Of a stretch of 58,340 nt of DNA, positions 25,294 through 34,374 are shown in pieces. The translations under genes were made by a program, and so were the position numbers. Source of the DNA: Enterocloster asparagiformis (GTDB lineage: Bacteria; Bacillota; Clostridia; Lachnospirales; Lachnospiraceae); contig JAGZSY010000034.1 of assembly GCA_018380885.1 (NCBI GenBank), forward strand, positions 1 to 58,340. The letters run 5' to 3'. Each line of letters begins with the position of its first letter. The first letter of the stretch is position 1. The notes under the pieces are model-generated. The model did not search any database, was not told the origin of the DNA, and saw nothing but the letters and a program-made list of their open reading frames with translations.

Positions 25294-26304
25294 ATGCGGG
25301 CGATTGAGCCGGTACGGATAACGGAGGGGAATTTTGCGGCTTTCGGCAGGTATTACGACCTGAACGGGGCGGAAGGAGCGCGGCAGCCGAGCGCGGGGGC
25401 TTTTGTGAGCCGGGAACAGATCAGCGCCGAGCCGTTGAAAATCGGCGCCACGGCGGTGAAGGGCGGGCCCTTTGTCTCGTCCAGGATGGAGCGGCATGTG
25501 CTGTCCGAGGAGCTTCTGATCTGCGGGGACGGCGGGATGGTGCTGACGGTGGCGGACTCCGACCCGGAGCGGGAGCCTCTCAGCGGGGACGTCCGGGCGT
25601 TCATCATGAACCCCGGGGACGCGGTGGTGCTGAACAAGGGAATCTGGCATGACGCCAACCACGGGCTTCACGGAGAGACCACCTATTTTTTCCTGATTCC
25701 CCAGCGGGATTTCGTGGCCTCGGAGGTGCGCTGGACCGATGTTGCTCCCGGGGCCGTGCCGGTGGAGTGGAAATACGCCAAAGGCGGGGAAGCGGTCAAG
25801 AGCGGCGGAACCGCGGCGCTTGGAGAACCGGCGGAGGCCGGGGACGCGGAAAACTCCTGGGATCAGGGGATGAAAGAGACGTTCGCACCCTACGGGAGTC
25901 TGACCCGCGTGCTGGAAGGCCCGGGGCTGGCCGGGGATACCGGCTGGAGGAGCTGGCTGGAGGAAGCTCCGGCTCTGGCAGAGGGCTGCCATCTGGGCGT
26001 CGGATTCCCGGAGCAGGACTGGGGGGACAACGCTATGGAGTGCGATCCCCGGGCCGCGCGCCAGATTCTGTGCGCCTGCGGCGCCGTGAGGCTGGCGGTT
26101 ATGCTGCGGGGGCAGCCGCGGAGCGCCCGGACCGTCACGCTGGCCCAGGGCGACTACGCGCGATTGGAAAAAAATGTATGCTACAGAGTGCTCGGAGAGC
26201 CGGGAAGGCCGGGATATTATTACACGCTGTCGCCCCACGGAGATGCGCCGGAGCGCGTGCCTGTGGGCGAGGCTTTGCGGGACTCCCTGCAGCGGGCAAA
26301 ATAA
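25294..26304 (+). CDS. ureidoglycolate lyase-like cupin protein, probably double cupin
   Basis: 336 residues. The N-terminal 160 residues resemble AllA/ureidoglycolate lyase-like cupins: MERHVLSEELLICGDGG, then FIMNPGDAVVLNKGIWHDAN. The C-terminal part, from about residue 190, again has cupin-like beta strands (TVTLAQGDYARLEKNVCYRV). No purine ring-opening genes are nearby, so the ureidoglycolate activity should not be assumed. AAATGGGGGAGAG precedes the ATG, 27 bases after the regulator gene, and an ADP-ribosylglycohydrolase gene follows. It may act on the same imported compound, for example as an isomerase or lyase. Confidence 0.7.
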   Translation: MRAIEPVRITEGNFAAFGRYYDLNGAEGARQPSAGAFVSREQISAEPLKIGATAVKGGPFVSSRMERHVLSEELLICGDGGMVLTVADSDPEREPLSGDVRAFIMNPGDAVVLNKGIWHDANHGLHGETTYFFLIPQRDFVASEVRWTDVAPGAVPVEWKYAKGGEAVKSGGTAALGEPAEAGDAENSWDQGMKETFAPYGSLTRVLEGPGLAGDTGWRSWLEEAPALAEGCHLGVGFPEQDWGDNAMECDPRAARQILCACGAVRLAVMLRGQPRSARTVTLAQGDYARLEKNVCYRVLGEPGRPGYYYTLSPHGDAPERVPVGEALRDSLQRAK

Positions 26305-26326
26305 CATGGATAACGGAGGAACTGTT

Positions 26327-27352
26327 TTGGATTACATAGAAGAAAAGATATTGGGCTGTCTCGTGGGAGCCGCAGCGGGGGATGCCCTGGGCGCGGCCAC
26401 GGAGATGCGCACGCGCCGGCAGATCGAGGAGTATTTCGGCGGCCGCGTGAAGGAGTTTCTGACCCCGCCGGACGACACCTTTGCCAGGGGGAACATGCCC
26501 GGCCAGGTGACCGACGATTTCAGCCTGGCATATGTGACCTGCCGGGAGATCATCGGACACAACGGGGAGATCACGCCGGAGGTGTCCAGGGAAGCGCTGC
26601 TGGCGTGGGCGGAGTACGACGACTTTTTCGAGCGGTTCGCCGGGCCCACCACCAGGGCGGCGGTGGAGGAGATGCGGGGCGGCAAACCGGCTGCGCCGGC
26701 GGGAGGCTTTGTCCTGGTCAACGACAACGGAAAAGCCAGCAACGGCGGAGCCATGAAGATTTCCCCGGTGGCGCTGTTCAGCGGCGGGGATGTGGACAAG
26801 GCCATCGCAGACGCCATCATCATGTGCAGATGGACCCACAACAACAACATCGCCCTTTCGGGAGCCACGGCGGTGGCCGCGGCCACCGCGGAGGCCATGA
26901 AACAGGAGGCCACGCTGCAGTCCGTGATCGACGCGGGAATTTACGGGGCTAAAAAGGGGTTTGAGATCGGCAGCGAGACAGGGAAGGTGCTGGCCGGCCC
27001 CTCGGTGGAAAAGCGGATTCAGATGGCTGTGGAAATCGGCCGGGAGGCGGGGGATATGCTCACCGCCATGGACGAAATCTCCGACCGCATCGGCTGCGGG
27101 CTGGCGGCCGCGGAGGCGGTGCCGGCCAGCTTCGGCCTGCTGGCGGCCTCGAAGGGCGACACTATGGAGGCCATTTACGCGGGCGTGAACATCGGCAACG
27201 ACACGGATACCATCGCCACCATGGTGGGCGGAATCCTGGGGGCGCTCAACGGAATCGGGTCCCTTCCGCGGGAGTACGTGGAGGTTTTGGAGACAAAGAA
27301 CAGGATGGATCTGCGGGGGATGGCGGCTCAGATAAGGGGGCTGATCGGATGA
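26327..27352 (+). CDS. ADP-ribosylglycohydrolase family enzyme (DraG-like)
   Basis: 341 residues from a TTG start chosen because GGAGGA lies six bases upstream; an ATG at 26306 has no site. It hydrolyses N- or O-glycosidic bonds of ADP-ribosyl-type substrates using two Mg or Mn ions. Ligands are visible: GDALGA (Asp19), TDDF (62-65), NGGAMKISP, WTHNN and NDTDT (Asp292, Asp294). Unlike the regulator's extra domain, all are intact. The stop overlaps the next gene's ATG by four bases. Partnering with a PfkB kinase and a nucleoside-type importer suggests a small-molecule N-glycoside as substrate rather than a protein. Confidence 0.9.
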   Translation: MDYIEEKILGCLVGAAAGDALGAATEMRTRRQIEEYFGGRVKEFLTPPDDTFARGNMPGQVTDDFSLAYVTCREIIGHNGEITPEVSREALLAWAEYDDFFERFAGPTTRAAVEEMRGGKPAAPAGGFVLVNDNGKASNGGAMKISPVALFSGGDVDKAIADAIIMCRWTHNNNIALSGATAVAAATAEAMKQEATLQSVIDAGIYGAKKGFEIGSETGKVLAGPSVEKRIQMAVEIGREAGDMLTAMDEISDRIGCGLAAAEAVPASFGLLAASKGDTMEAIYAGVNIGNDTDTIATMVGGILGALNGIGSLPREYVEVLETKNRMDLRGMAAQIRGLIG

Positions 27353-28281
27353 ACGGCACCATGGTAGTCATCGGGACCAACGATCTGGACGAGTACTATG
27401 AGATGGATACGGTCCCGGTCATGGGAGAAAAGGTTGTATGTAAATTTTTGGAAAATAAAGTGGGCGGCATGCTGGCCAACGCGGCCGCGGTGTACGCCGG
27501 TTACGGCCGCAGGACCTGCATGATCGACTGCGTCAACGGCGGGCCCCAGTCCCAAATGATGGAGCGGGAGCTGCAAAAATGCGGTGTGGACACCTCGTAT
27601 TTTTCTGTGGACGCGTCGCTTCCGGATCCCAGATGCCTGATTATGCTGAAGGACGGGGAGCGGGTGATTTTTGTGATGGACCGCAAGAAGCAGAATTTAA
27701 AGCTCACCGAAGGTCAGAGGAAGCTGATTTCGGAGGCGGATATCGTGTATTCCTCCCTCAGCGAGCTGCGGGCCTTCGGGGAGGAGGAGCGGATCGCGGA
27801 GCAAATCGCCGCCTCGGGCTCCAGGCTGGCCCTGGACGTGGAGGCGGGCACGCTGGCCGAGCCGGAGGGGGATTTCCGGATGATGGGCGGGGCGGATTAC
27901 CTGTTTATCAACACGGGCAGCAGCCGCAGGCTGACGCAGCTGTACGGGGAGGGCTGGGAGGAAACGCTGTGCGAAGCGGGAGCCACCCTCATTTTCACCA
28001 TGGGAAGCAGGGGCTGCCGCGTGCGCTCCCGGGGGACCGGACCGGTTCAGGTGCCCGGCTACAGGGTGAAAGCTGTGGACACCACCGGCGCGGGCGATAC
28101 CTTCAACGCCTCCTTTCTCTACGCGGTCACCGAAGGGCGGTCGCTTGAGGCGTGCGCGCAGTTTGCCAACGCGGCGGCGGCCAGATCCATCGGATTCATG
28201 GGCGCCAGAGGCGGAGTCGCCGCAGCGGCGGCAGTGGAACAATTTAAAGAACAATTTTTGACAGGGGGAAATCAATCATGA
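27349..28281 (+). CDS. PfkB/ribokinase-family sugar kinase
   Basis: 310 residues. PfkB signature 2 is seen as DTTGAGDTFNASF (residues 244-256, catalytic Asp250), and the N-terminal substrate region has the GGMLANAAAVYAGYG motif. It likely phosphorylates the pentose or nucleoside produced by the preceding hydrolase. Four-base overlaps with the hydrolase gene before it and the binding-protein gene after it show tight coupling. The exact sugar is unknown; ribose or a ribose derivative is a reasonable inference. Confidence 0.92.
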   Translation: MNGTMVVIGTNDLDEYYEMDTVPVMGEKVVCKFLENKVGGMLANAAAVYAGYGRRTCMIDCVNGGPQSQMMERELQKCGVDTSYFSVDASLPDPRCLIMLKDGERVIFVMDRKKQNLKLTEGQRKLISEADIVYSSLSELRAFGEEERIAEQIAASGSRLALDVEAGTLAEPEGDFRMMGGADYLFINTGSSRRLTQLYGEGWEETLCEAGATLIFTMGSRGCRVRSRGTGPVQVPGYRVKAVDTTGAGDTFNASFLYAVTEGRSLEACAQFANAAAARSIGFMGARGGVAAAAAVEQFKEQFLTGGNQS

Positions 28282-29300
28282 AGAAAGTATTGGCATCAAT
28301 ATTGGCGGCCGCTATGGCGTTTGGCATTCTCACAGGCTGCGGCTCCTCCAAAGCGGAGCAGACGGCCGCCGCGGGCACGAGCCTGGCGGAGGCAAAGGAC
28401 GAGAGTAAAATGACGGCTATGATCATTATCATACCTCAGGGCGATCCGTTTCTGACGCTGGCCTACAACGGCGTGAAGCAGTACGCCCAGGAGTACGGCA
28501 AGGAGGCCAAGATCATCGAGGCCCTGGACAAATCCGAGTACACCGAGCAGGTCCGCGCCATGGCGGAGGCCGGGGCAAACCCCATCTACGTGGTGTGGGA
28601 CGACCTGGCGGACGTGGCCTTTAAGCTGGCCCCGGATTTCCCCAATACCCAGTTCATCCTGGTGGACACCTACGCCACCAGCGATCTGCCCAACGTGAAA
28701 ACCATTGTGGTGGAGCCTCAGGAGTCCGCGTTTATCGCCGGAGTGGTGGCTGCCAAAACCACCAAGACAAAGCAGGTGGCCTGGATCGGGAACATGGACC
28801 TGCCCACCGTGAACCGCTGGCGCGCCGGGTTTGAGGCGGGCGTGAAATACGGGGATCCGGACGTGGCCTGCGAGTCCATCTATATCGGTTCCTCAGACGA
28901 TCCCAACAAGGGCGGGGAACTGGCCAAGCAGCTGATTGGAAAGGGCGCGGACATTGTGATGCACTCCGCCAACCAGGCGGGGCTGGGCGTGATCCGGGCC
29001 TGCGAGGAGATGGGCGTGCTGTCCATCGGCAGCGACGAGTGGCAGGGCGCGATCAACGAGGACATCGTGTTCTGGTCCGCGCTCAAGGACACCACCGGCG
29101 CGACCTACGCTGCCGGCAAGAGCGTGTCCGACGGACAGTTCAAGCCCGGAATGGAAATCTTTGGCCTGGATTCAGGCGCAAGGCTCTACGACGACCGGGA
29201 TTACCAGAAGCTGCCGGACGACCTCAAAAAGACGGTGGACGACGTATTTTCCAAGATTCAGAGCGGCGAGATCAAGGTTCCCGGCGAGCTGGAGAAATAA
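28278..29300 (+). CDS. BMP-family (basic membrane protein/nucleoside-type) ABC binding lipoprotein
   Basis: 340 residues with lipobox LTGC (Cys21), then a BMP/PnrA fold: MIIIIPQGDPFLTLAYNGVK, YVVWDDLADVAFKLAPDFPN, FILVDTY and FIAGVVAAKTT. BMP proteins of this class bind purine nucleosides or related compounds. It overlaps the kinase gene by four bases and is followed by the ATPase and two permeases, the standard NupNOPQ-like order. Confidence 0.92.
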   Translation: MKKVLASILAAAMAFGILTGCGSSKAEQTAAAGTSLAEAKDESKMTAMIIIIPQGDPFLTLAYNGVKQYAQEYGKEAKIIEALDKSEYTEQVRAMAEAGANPIYVVWDDLADVAFKLAPDFPNTQFILVDTYATSDLPNVKTIVVEPQESAFIAGVVAAKTTKTKQVAWIGNMDLPTVNRWRAGFEAGVKYGDPDVACESIYIGSSDDPNKGGELAKQLIGKGADIVMHSANQAGLGVIRACEEMGVLSIGSDEWQGAINEDIVFWSALKDTTGATYAAGKSVSDGQFKPGMEIFGLDSGARLYDDRDYQKLPDDLKKTVDDVFSKIQSGEIKVPGELEK

Positions 29301-29336
29301 CGAGATCACAGAGACGGAAGCGATGGAGGGCCGGGA

Positions 29337-30866
29337 ATGAGCGCGTTGTTGGTTGCTAAAAACATTAAAAAATATTACGGCAGTTTCGCCGCGGTGGAAA
29401 ACGTCAGCCTGACTGTGGAAAAAGGGACGATCCACGCGATTATCGGGGAAAACGGGGCCGGTAAGAGCACGTTGATGAATATTCTGGCAGGCGTACATGA
29501 GCCGACGGACGGGGAGATCATTTTAAACGGTCAGGTGAAGCGATTTAAAAATGCAACCGACGCCGCCCGTTCCGGCATCGGCATGGTTCAGCAGGAGTTC
29601 ATGCTGTTTCCCGAGCTCACGGTGCTGGAAAATATTATCCTGGGCCATGAGCCCTTAAAGGGGCGGGCGTTTCTCAACATGGGCGAGAGCGAGAAGCGGA
29701 TCAAAGCCATCTGCGGGGATTACGGATTCCGCTTCGACCTCCACGCGCCGGCCGGCAGCCTGCCGATCGTGCAGCAACAGCAGGTGGAGATCGTCAAGGT
29801 GCTGTTCACCAACGCCGAGATCATTATCCTGGACGAGCCCACCGCGGTGCTGCCGCCCCAGGAGGTGGAGGGGCTGTTCAGGGCCATCCGTTTTCTGGTC
29901 AGGCAGGGGAAAACCATTATCTTCATCACCCACAAGCTGAAAGAGGTCATGGAGATGGCGGACACCATCACGGTGATGAAAAAGGGAAATGTGGTCTGTA
30001 CCATTCCCAAACAGGAGGCCACCATCCCGCTCCTCACCAACCGCATGGTGGGCCGGGACGTGATGCTGGACATTGAAAAGCACCCGGTTCCGGGAGGGGA
30101 CGTGGTGTTGAGCGTCAGCGACCTGTGCGTCAACGGAAATCTGCACATTCCCAAGGTGAAGCATATGTCCTTTGACATCCACGCGGGGGAGATCGTGGGC
30201 ATCGTGGGCGTTTCCGGAAACGGCCAGTCCGAGCTGGTGGAGGCGTTAAGCGGAATCCGCAGGGCGGAGAGCGGCAGCATCCGGGTCCGGGGGCAGGCGC
30301 TTCCCGGAAAGAATCCGCGGGCCAACCGTCTGAGAGGCATCGGCTACGTGCCCCAGGACCGGAACCAGGTGGGATGCTCCAGGGAGTCCACCCTGGTGGA
30401 AAATTCCATCATGGGGAAATACCTGAAGGCCTTCCGCAAGCGCAGGTTTCTCATGGACTATGAGGAGGCCGGGCGCTATGCCAACGAGATCATTTCCACC
30501 TACGACGTGCGGACCAGAAGCCCCTACGACAGGGCCGGTTCGCTCTCTGGCGGAAACCTGCAGAAGCTGATTGTGGGCCGGGAGTTCACCCAGGACTACG
30601 AGGTGCTGATCATCGAGGACCCCACCAGGGGAATCGACGTGGGCGCCATCGAATTTATCTGGAATGAGATCGTCAAGCAGGTGGAGCAGAAGCAGGTATC
30701 GGTGCTGCTCATCACCTACGATCTGAATGAAGCCATGACGCTGAGTGACAGGATTCTCGTGATGTTCGAGGGAGGGATTCAGAAGGAGCTCATAGGGCCG
30801 GACTACGACGAGAAGGAAATCGGGTTTTACATGCTGGGAGGGAACGCTGATGAAACGACAGCCTGA
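29337..30866 (+). CDS. nucleoside-type ABC transporter ATP-binding protein (tandem cassette)
   Basis: 509 residues, two cassettes. Walker A GENGAGKST at residues 37-45, first Walker B IIILDEPTAVL. In the first cassette the signature reads LPIVQQQQVEIV, a tolerated variant. The second cassette has VSGNGQSEL as P-loop-like motif, LSGGNLQK and IIEDPTRGID with Glu-Asp in place of Asp-Glu. GATGGAGGG lies upstream of the start. It overlaps the first permease gene by 17 bases. Confidence 0.94.
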   Translation: MSALLVAKNIKKYYGSFAAVENVSLTVEKGTIHAIIGENGAGKSTLMNILAGVHEPTDGEIILNGQVKRFKNATDAARSGIGMVQQEFMLFPELTVLENIILGHEPLKGRAFLNMGESEKRIKAICGDYGFRFDLHAPAGSLPIVQQQQVEIVKVLFTNAEIIILDEPTAVLPPQEVEGLFRAIRFLVRQGKTIIFITHKLKEVMEMADTITVMKKGNVVCTIPKQEATIPLLTNRMVGRDVMLDIEKHPVPGGDVVLSVSDLCVNGNLHIPKVKHMSFDIHAGEIVGIVGVSGNGQSELVEALSGIRRAESGSIRVRGQALPGKNPRANRLRGIGYVPQDRNQVGCSRESTLVENSIMGKYLKAFRKRRFLMDYEEAGRYANEIISTYDVRTRSPYDRAGSLSGGNLQKLIVGREFTQDYEVLIIEDPTRGIDVGAIEFIWNEIVKQVEQKQVSVLLITYDLNEAMTLSDRILVMFEGGIQKELIGPDYDEKEIGFYMLGGNADETTA

Positions 30867-31926
30867 GGAGAAAAACAGCCAGTGGATGAACTATGTTGTG
30901 TCGCTGGCGCTGGTCATGGCCATTGCCGCCATTTTGATTAAAATTCAGGGGAGCAGCCCCGCAGAGGCCTTCGGCGCGCTGATCAAGGGCGCGGTGGGAA
31001 GCACCTCCGCGATCTCCAGCAGCATCCGTTGGAGCACCCCGGTGCTGATCGCCACCATCGCCGCCATTGTGGCCCAGAAAACGGGCATCACCAACCTGGG
31101 ACTGGAGGGGCAAATCTATTTCGGCGCCTTCGCCAGCGCCATAGCGGGCGCGTTTATCTCAGGGCCCCGGCTGATCCATATCCCCATCGCCATCCTGGCG
31201 GGCGGCCTGGCCGGCCTGGCGTTCGCAGTGCTGCCCGCATTTTTAAAGGCCGTGTTTCAGATCAACGAGATGATCGTGACGCTGATGCTCAACTACGCGG
31301 CGGTGCTCTTTACCGAGTACCTCACCATGATGCTGATGGGCCTTAACTCGGACACCAACCCGGATCAGATCGCCACGCCGGAGATTCTGGAGTCCGCGCG
31401 TCTGACCCAGCTGCTTCCGCCCTACCAGGCCACCACGGGTATTTTCATCGCCCTGGGCATCGCGCTGGCGGTGTTTGCATTTTTCAAATTCACCCGCATG
31501 GGGTACGAGTGGCGGATGCTGGGGAGAAACAGCCGGTTCGCCCAGTACGGGGGCGTCCGCGTGGTGCGCAATATGACCATCGCGTTTTTGATCAGCGGCT
31601 TCATATCCGGGGTCTGCGGCGCTGTGGAGATCATGGGACCGCACCTGCGGTTCCGCAACAATTTTTCCACCGGCATGGGCTGGGACGGGATCATGGTGGC
31701 GCTGATCGCCAAGAACAATCCCATCAGCGCCATCGGGGTGAGCCTGCTGTGGGGGATGATCAAGGCCGGGTCCCTGAACATGGAGCGGATGACCAGCGTG
31801 AACAGGATTCTGGTGACGCTGATCCAGGCGCTGTTCGTGATATTCATCACCGTGGACATCCGGTCGCTGCTTAAAAAATTCAGCTTTGGGAACGGCCGGG
31901 TTCTTGAGACAGGAGGTGCGAAATGA
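30850..31926 (+). CDS. nucleoside-type ABC transporter permease 1
   Basis: 358 residues, about nine hydrophobic segments, BPD_transp_2 family of the NupP/YufP type. Motifs include TGITNLGLEGQIYFGAFAS and NEMIVTLMLNYAAVLFTEYL, matching nucleoside permeases. It forms a heterodimeric channel with the next gene product. The start lies inside the ATPase gene, after GGGAGGG. Confidence 0.94.
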   Translation: MKRQPEEKNSQWMNYVVSLALVMAIAAILIKIQGSSPAEAFGALIKGAVGSTSAISSSIRWSTPVLIATIAAIVAQKTGITNLGLEGQIYFGAFASAIAGAFISGPRLIHIPIAILAGGLAGLAFAVLPAFLKAVFQINEMIVTLMLNYAAVLFTEYLTMMLMGLNSDTNPDQIATPEILESARLTQLLPPYQATTGIFIALGIALAVFAFFKFTRMGYEWRMLGRNSRFAQYGGVRVVRNMTIAFLISGFISGVCGAVEIMGPHLRFRNNFSTGMGWDGIMVALIAKNNPISAIGVSLLWGMIKAGSLNMERMTSVNRILVTLIQALFVIFITVDIRSLLKKFSFGNGRVLETGGAK

Positions 31927-32858
31927 ATCTGTTTGAGCTTTTGCTGGGGCCGTCGCTGATCTCCGCCACGCTGCGCCTGACGGTTCCGATTCTGTTTGTG
32001 GCGGTGGGCGGCTGCTTTGGAAGTAAGGCCAATGTATTTAACATCGGATTGGAGAGCTATCTGGGGATCAGCGCGTTCTTCGCAATGTGCGGCAGCTACT
32101 GGAGCGGAAGTCCCTGGGCGGGGCTGGCCCTGGGGATGCTGGCCGGCCTGGCGATGTCCTGCATTTTCGCCGTGTTCGTGCTGTACTTTGAGTCGGACAC
32201 CATGGTGGTGGGCATCGCGCTGAACCTGGCGTCCTGGGGCATCACCACGTTCCTGCTGAGCGCGATCTTCAACGTGCGCGGCGTGTTCATCGACCCGCGG
32301 ATCAAGAGCTTCCAGACGGTGGAGATTCCGCTGATCAGGGAAATTCCCTACATCGGGGACGTGATCAGCGGCCACAACGTGCTGGTGTACCTGGCGATTT
32401 TCGCCGTGATCGCCGCCCACGTCGTGATGTTCAAGACGCCCTTCGGCCTGCGGCTGCGGGGGATCGGGATCAAGGAGGCGGGAGCGGCCAGCGTGGGCGT
32501 CAATACCATGCGCTACAAATGGCTGGCGATTCTGCTGGGCGGACTTTTGGGCGGCATGAGCGGAGCGTTTCTGACCATCGGCGGCGCCTCCATGTTTACG
32601 GAGAAGATTTCCGGCGGCTACGGGTATCTGGCCCTGGCGGCCATCATGGTGGGGGACGGAAAGCCGGTCAAGACCATGCTGGCGTGCCTGGTGTTCGGCT
32701 ACGTCTCAGCACAGTCCGTGGCCTTACAGAGTATGAAAATCCCCTCCCAGGTGGTGCTGTCGATGCCGTACCTGATCACGGTGCTGATCCTGACGGTGAA
32801 CGCGGTGCTGCTGAAGTATCGGACGATGGGGAGAGGAAAGAGCGCGAGGGCGCAGTGA
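31923..32858 (+). CDS. nucleoside-type ABC transporter permease 2
   Basis: 311 residues, about eight hydrophobic segments, NupQ/YufQ type with the SKANVFNIGLESYLGISAFF segment near the start and GYGYLALAAIMVGDGKP near the end. It overlaps permease 1 by four bases (ATGA). Last gene of the eight-gene operon; a strong inverted repeat follows. Confidence 0.94.
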   Translation: MNLFELLLGPSLISATLRLTVPILFVAVGGCFGSKANVFNIGLESYLGISAFFAMCGSYWSGSPWAGLALGMLAGLAMSCIFAVFVLYFESDTMVVGIALNLASWGITTFLLSAIFNVRGVFIDPRIKSFQTVEIPLIREIPYIGDVISGHNVLVYLAIFAVIAAHVVMFKTPFGLRLRGIGIKEAGAASVGVNTMRYKWLAILLGGLLGGMSGAFLTIGGASMFTEKISGGYGYLALAAIMVGDGKPVKTMLACLVFGYVSAQSVALQSMKIPSQVVLSMPYLITVLILTVNAVLLKYRTMGRGKSARAQ

Positions 32859-32873
32859 AATTATAGAATTGGA

Positions 32874-32941
32874 GAACGTAGCAGGAAACACCGGGGCGGG
32901 GAGCCTGTCGCTCCCCCGCCCCGGTGTTTCCTGCTACGTTC
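32874..32941 (+). terminator. unusually long inverted repeat ending the nucleoside/ADP-ribosyl operon
   Basis: A 31-base left arm (starts GAACGTAGCAGG, ends GCGGGGAGC) pairs with a 32-base right arm with a single bulged base and a five-base loop, followed by TTTGC. It lies between the operon stop and the convergent LacI-type gene, so it can end transcription from both sides. Confidence 0.8.
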
Positions 32942-32962
32942 TTTGCAAAATAACCGCCCCGC

Positions 32963-33991
32963 CTATTTCCCCGGCTTAATGGGGCGGATGCTGTCGCCGC
33001 TGACCAGGCGGCACTCGAAAATCGTTTCCCGGTTGCGGATGGACGGGGAATCGATGCGGGAGAGGACGTCCCGGGCGGCTTTCTCGCCGATGGTGGCGGG
33101 GTTGACCATCAAATGGCAGAGATTGACAAACAGCAATTCGCTGTTTGTGATATTGCCGAAAAAGCCGAAGGAGATATCGGCCGGAACCTGGAAACCATTT
33201 TCTTTAATATAGGACAGCGCTCCCAAAGCCAGGGTATTGTTGGCGGCGATGAGGGCGGTTGGGCGGTCGTCCTGTTCCAGAAGATGCTGGGCGCCGGAGA
33301 ACCCTCCGTTGAAATTAAACAAATTGGTATCGTAGCGGTAGGGGTAATCGGCGGATACCTCGATGCCGAACCTGCCCATGGCATCGGTAAACCCCTTCAG
33401 ACGGTTCATTCCGGTATCCACAGATAAATTGCTGTTGATGATGCCGATCTTGCGGTGGCCGTGGGACAAAAACTCAGTGGTCAGCCGGTCCATGCCGACC
33501 CGGTTGTTCGTGCCGATATAGTCGCCGCAAAAATTAGGATTCTGAATATTGCGCTCAATCAGTACCAAGGGTATTCTCTGGCTGAGCTCCGCAATATAAT
33601 CGTCGTTCAGGTTGGTCGTATTTAAGATGATGCCGTCCACCTGGTTGCTGACAAAGCGCTGCAAATAATTGTACTCTTTTCCCTTGTTTTCATCCGTGCT
33701 GCAAATGATAATATCATATCCGAAATTGGATACGACCTCCTCTATGGCCTTTGCCATACACATGAAATAGTCGTTTGCAATATCGGATACCAGCAGGCCG
33801 ATGCTCTTGCTCTGGGCGCTTTTCAGACTCCGGGCTACCAGGTTCGGAACAAAATTGACCTCTTTTATCGCGCGCTCCACTGCTTCCACGGTTTCCTGGC
33901 GGACAGACGGATTCTTATTGATAACACGCGAAACTGTGGCAGTGGAGACGCCTGCGCGTTCAGCTACCATTTTGATTGTAACGTTTCCCAT
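32963..33991 (-). CDS. LacI-family transcriptional repressor
   Basis: 342 residues. N-terminal HTH reads TIKMVAERAGVSTATVSRVI and the hinge helix FVPNLVARSLKS, then a periplasmic-binding-protein type sensor domain (SIGLLVSDIANDYF, AANNTLALGALSYIKENG). The ATG at 33991 is chosen because GGAGGAT precedes it. It is divergent from the operon beginning at 34375, where two GTAATCGATTAC palindromes sit; these are typical LacI-family operators and are its likely targets. Confidence 0.96.
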   Translation of the reverse strand: MGNVTIKMVAERAGVSTATVSRVINKNPSVRQETVEAVERAIKEVNFVPNLVARSLKSAQSKSIGLLVSDIANDYFMCMAKAIEEVVSNFGYDIIICSTDENKGKEYNYLQRFVSNQVDGIILNTTNLNDDYIAELSQRIPLVLIERNIQNPNFCGDYIGTNNRVGMDRLTTEFLSHGHRKIGIINSNLSVDTGMNRLKGFTDAMGRFGIEVSADYPYRYDTNLFNFNGGFSGAQHLLEQDDRPTALIAANNTLALGALSYIKENGFQVPADISFGFFGNITNSELLFVNLCHLMVNPATIGEKAARDVLSRIDSPSIRNRETIFECRLVSGDSIRPIKPGK

Positions 33992-34176
33992 TATAAAATC
34001 CTCCTGTGGCATCGAATGTGACAGCAATCTGCTGCGGCCCTGAAAATGCTAATAGTAGTCTGGCGAATTATATTATATATGTAATCGTTATATTCTGTCA
34101 AGCAACAAAGAATAAAATGTTAATTAGAAATAAAAAAATGATAAAAAAATTGTGCAAATTATCTATAAAATGGGCC

Positions 34177-34205
34177 TTGCATTGCTTGAAAAGCCGTGCT
34201 ATACT
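34177..34205 (+). promoter_or_regulatory. promoter of the LacI-controlled operon
   Basis: TTGCAT and TATACT separated by 17 bases. The first operator begins 12 bases after the -10, placing it over the transcription start. Confidence 0.75.
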
Positions 34206-34217
34206 AAAAACACAAAA

Positions 34218-34229
34218 GTAATCGATTAC
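34218..34229. promoter_or_regulatory. LacI-type operator 1
   Basis: Perfect 12-bp palindrome GTAATCGATTAC with the central CG usual for this family, just downstream of the promoter. Confidence 0.85.
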
Positions 34230-34344
34230 ATTTACGGGTTAAAATAATTGATTATACATAAAAAAAGTTTCTAATATATTTATGAAATCTGCAATTTTGA
34301 CGATTAAAAAGTAAAAAAGGAGGGGGAGATTTCTGCGCAAAAAT

Positions 34345-34356
34345 GTAATCGATTAC
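34345..34356. promoter_or_regulatory. LacI-type operator 2
   Basis: Second exact copy of GTAATCGATTAC, 127 bases from the first centre to centre, directly before the ribosome site of the first gene. Spacing near twelve helical turns would allow looping between the two sites. Confidence 0.85.
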
Positions 34357-34374
34357 TTGCGAAGGAGGACAAGG

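Larger units (their letters stand above)
33992..34374. promoter_or_regulatory. divergent regulatory region of the LacI-controlled operon
   Basis: 383 AT-rich bases without a gene. It holds the rightward promoter at 34177-34205, operators at 34218-34229 and 34345-34356, and a partial operator-like GTAATCGTTATA at about 34081-34092 near the repressor side. Confidence 0.75.

Noticed and set aside
25294..26304. True ureidoglycolate lyase of purine breakdown
   Set aside because: Only the cupin fold and a few motifs match, there is a second domain, and no allantoin or ureide genes are nearby.
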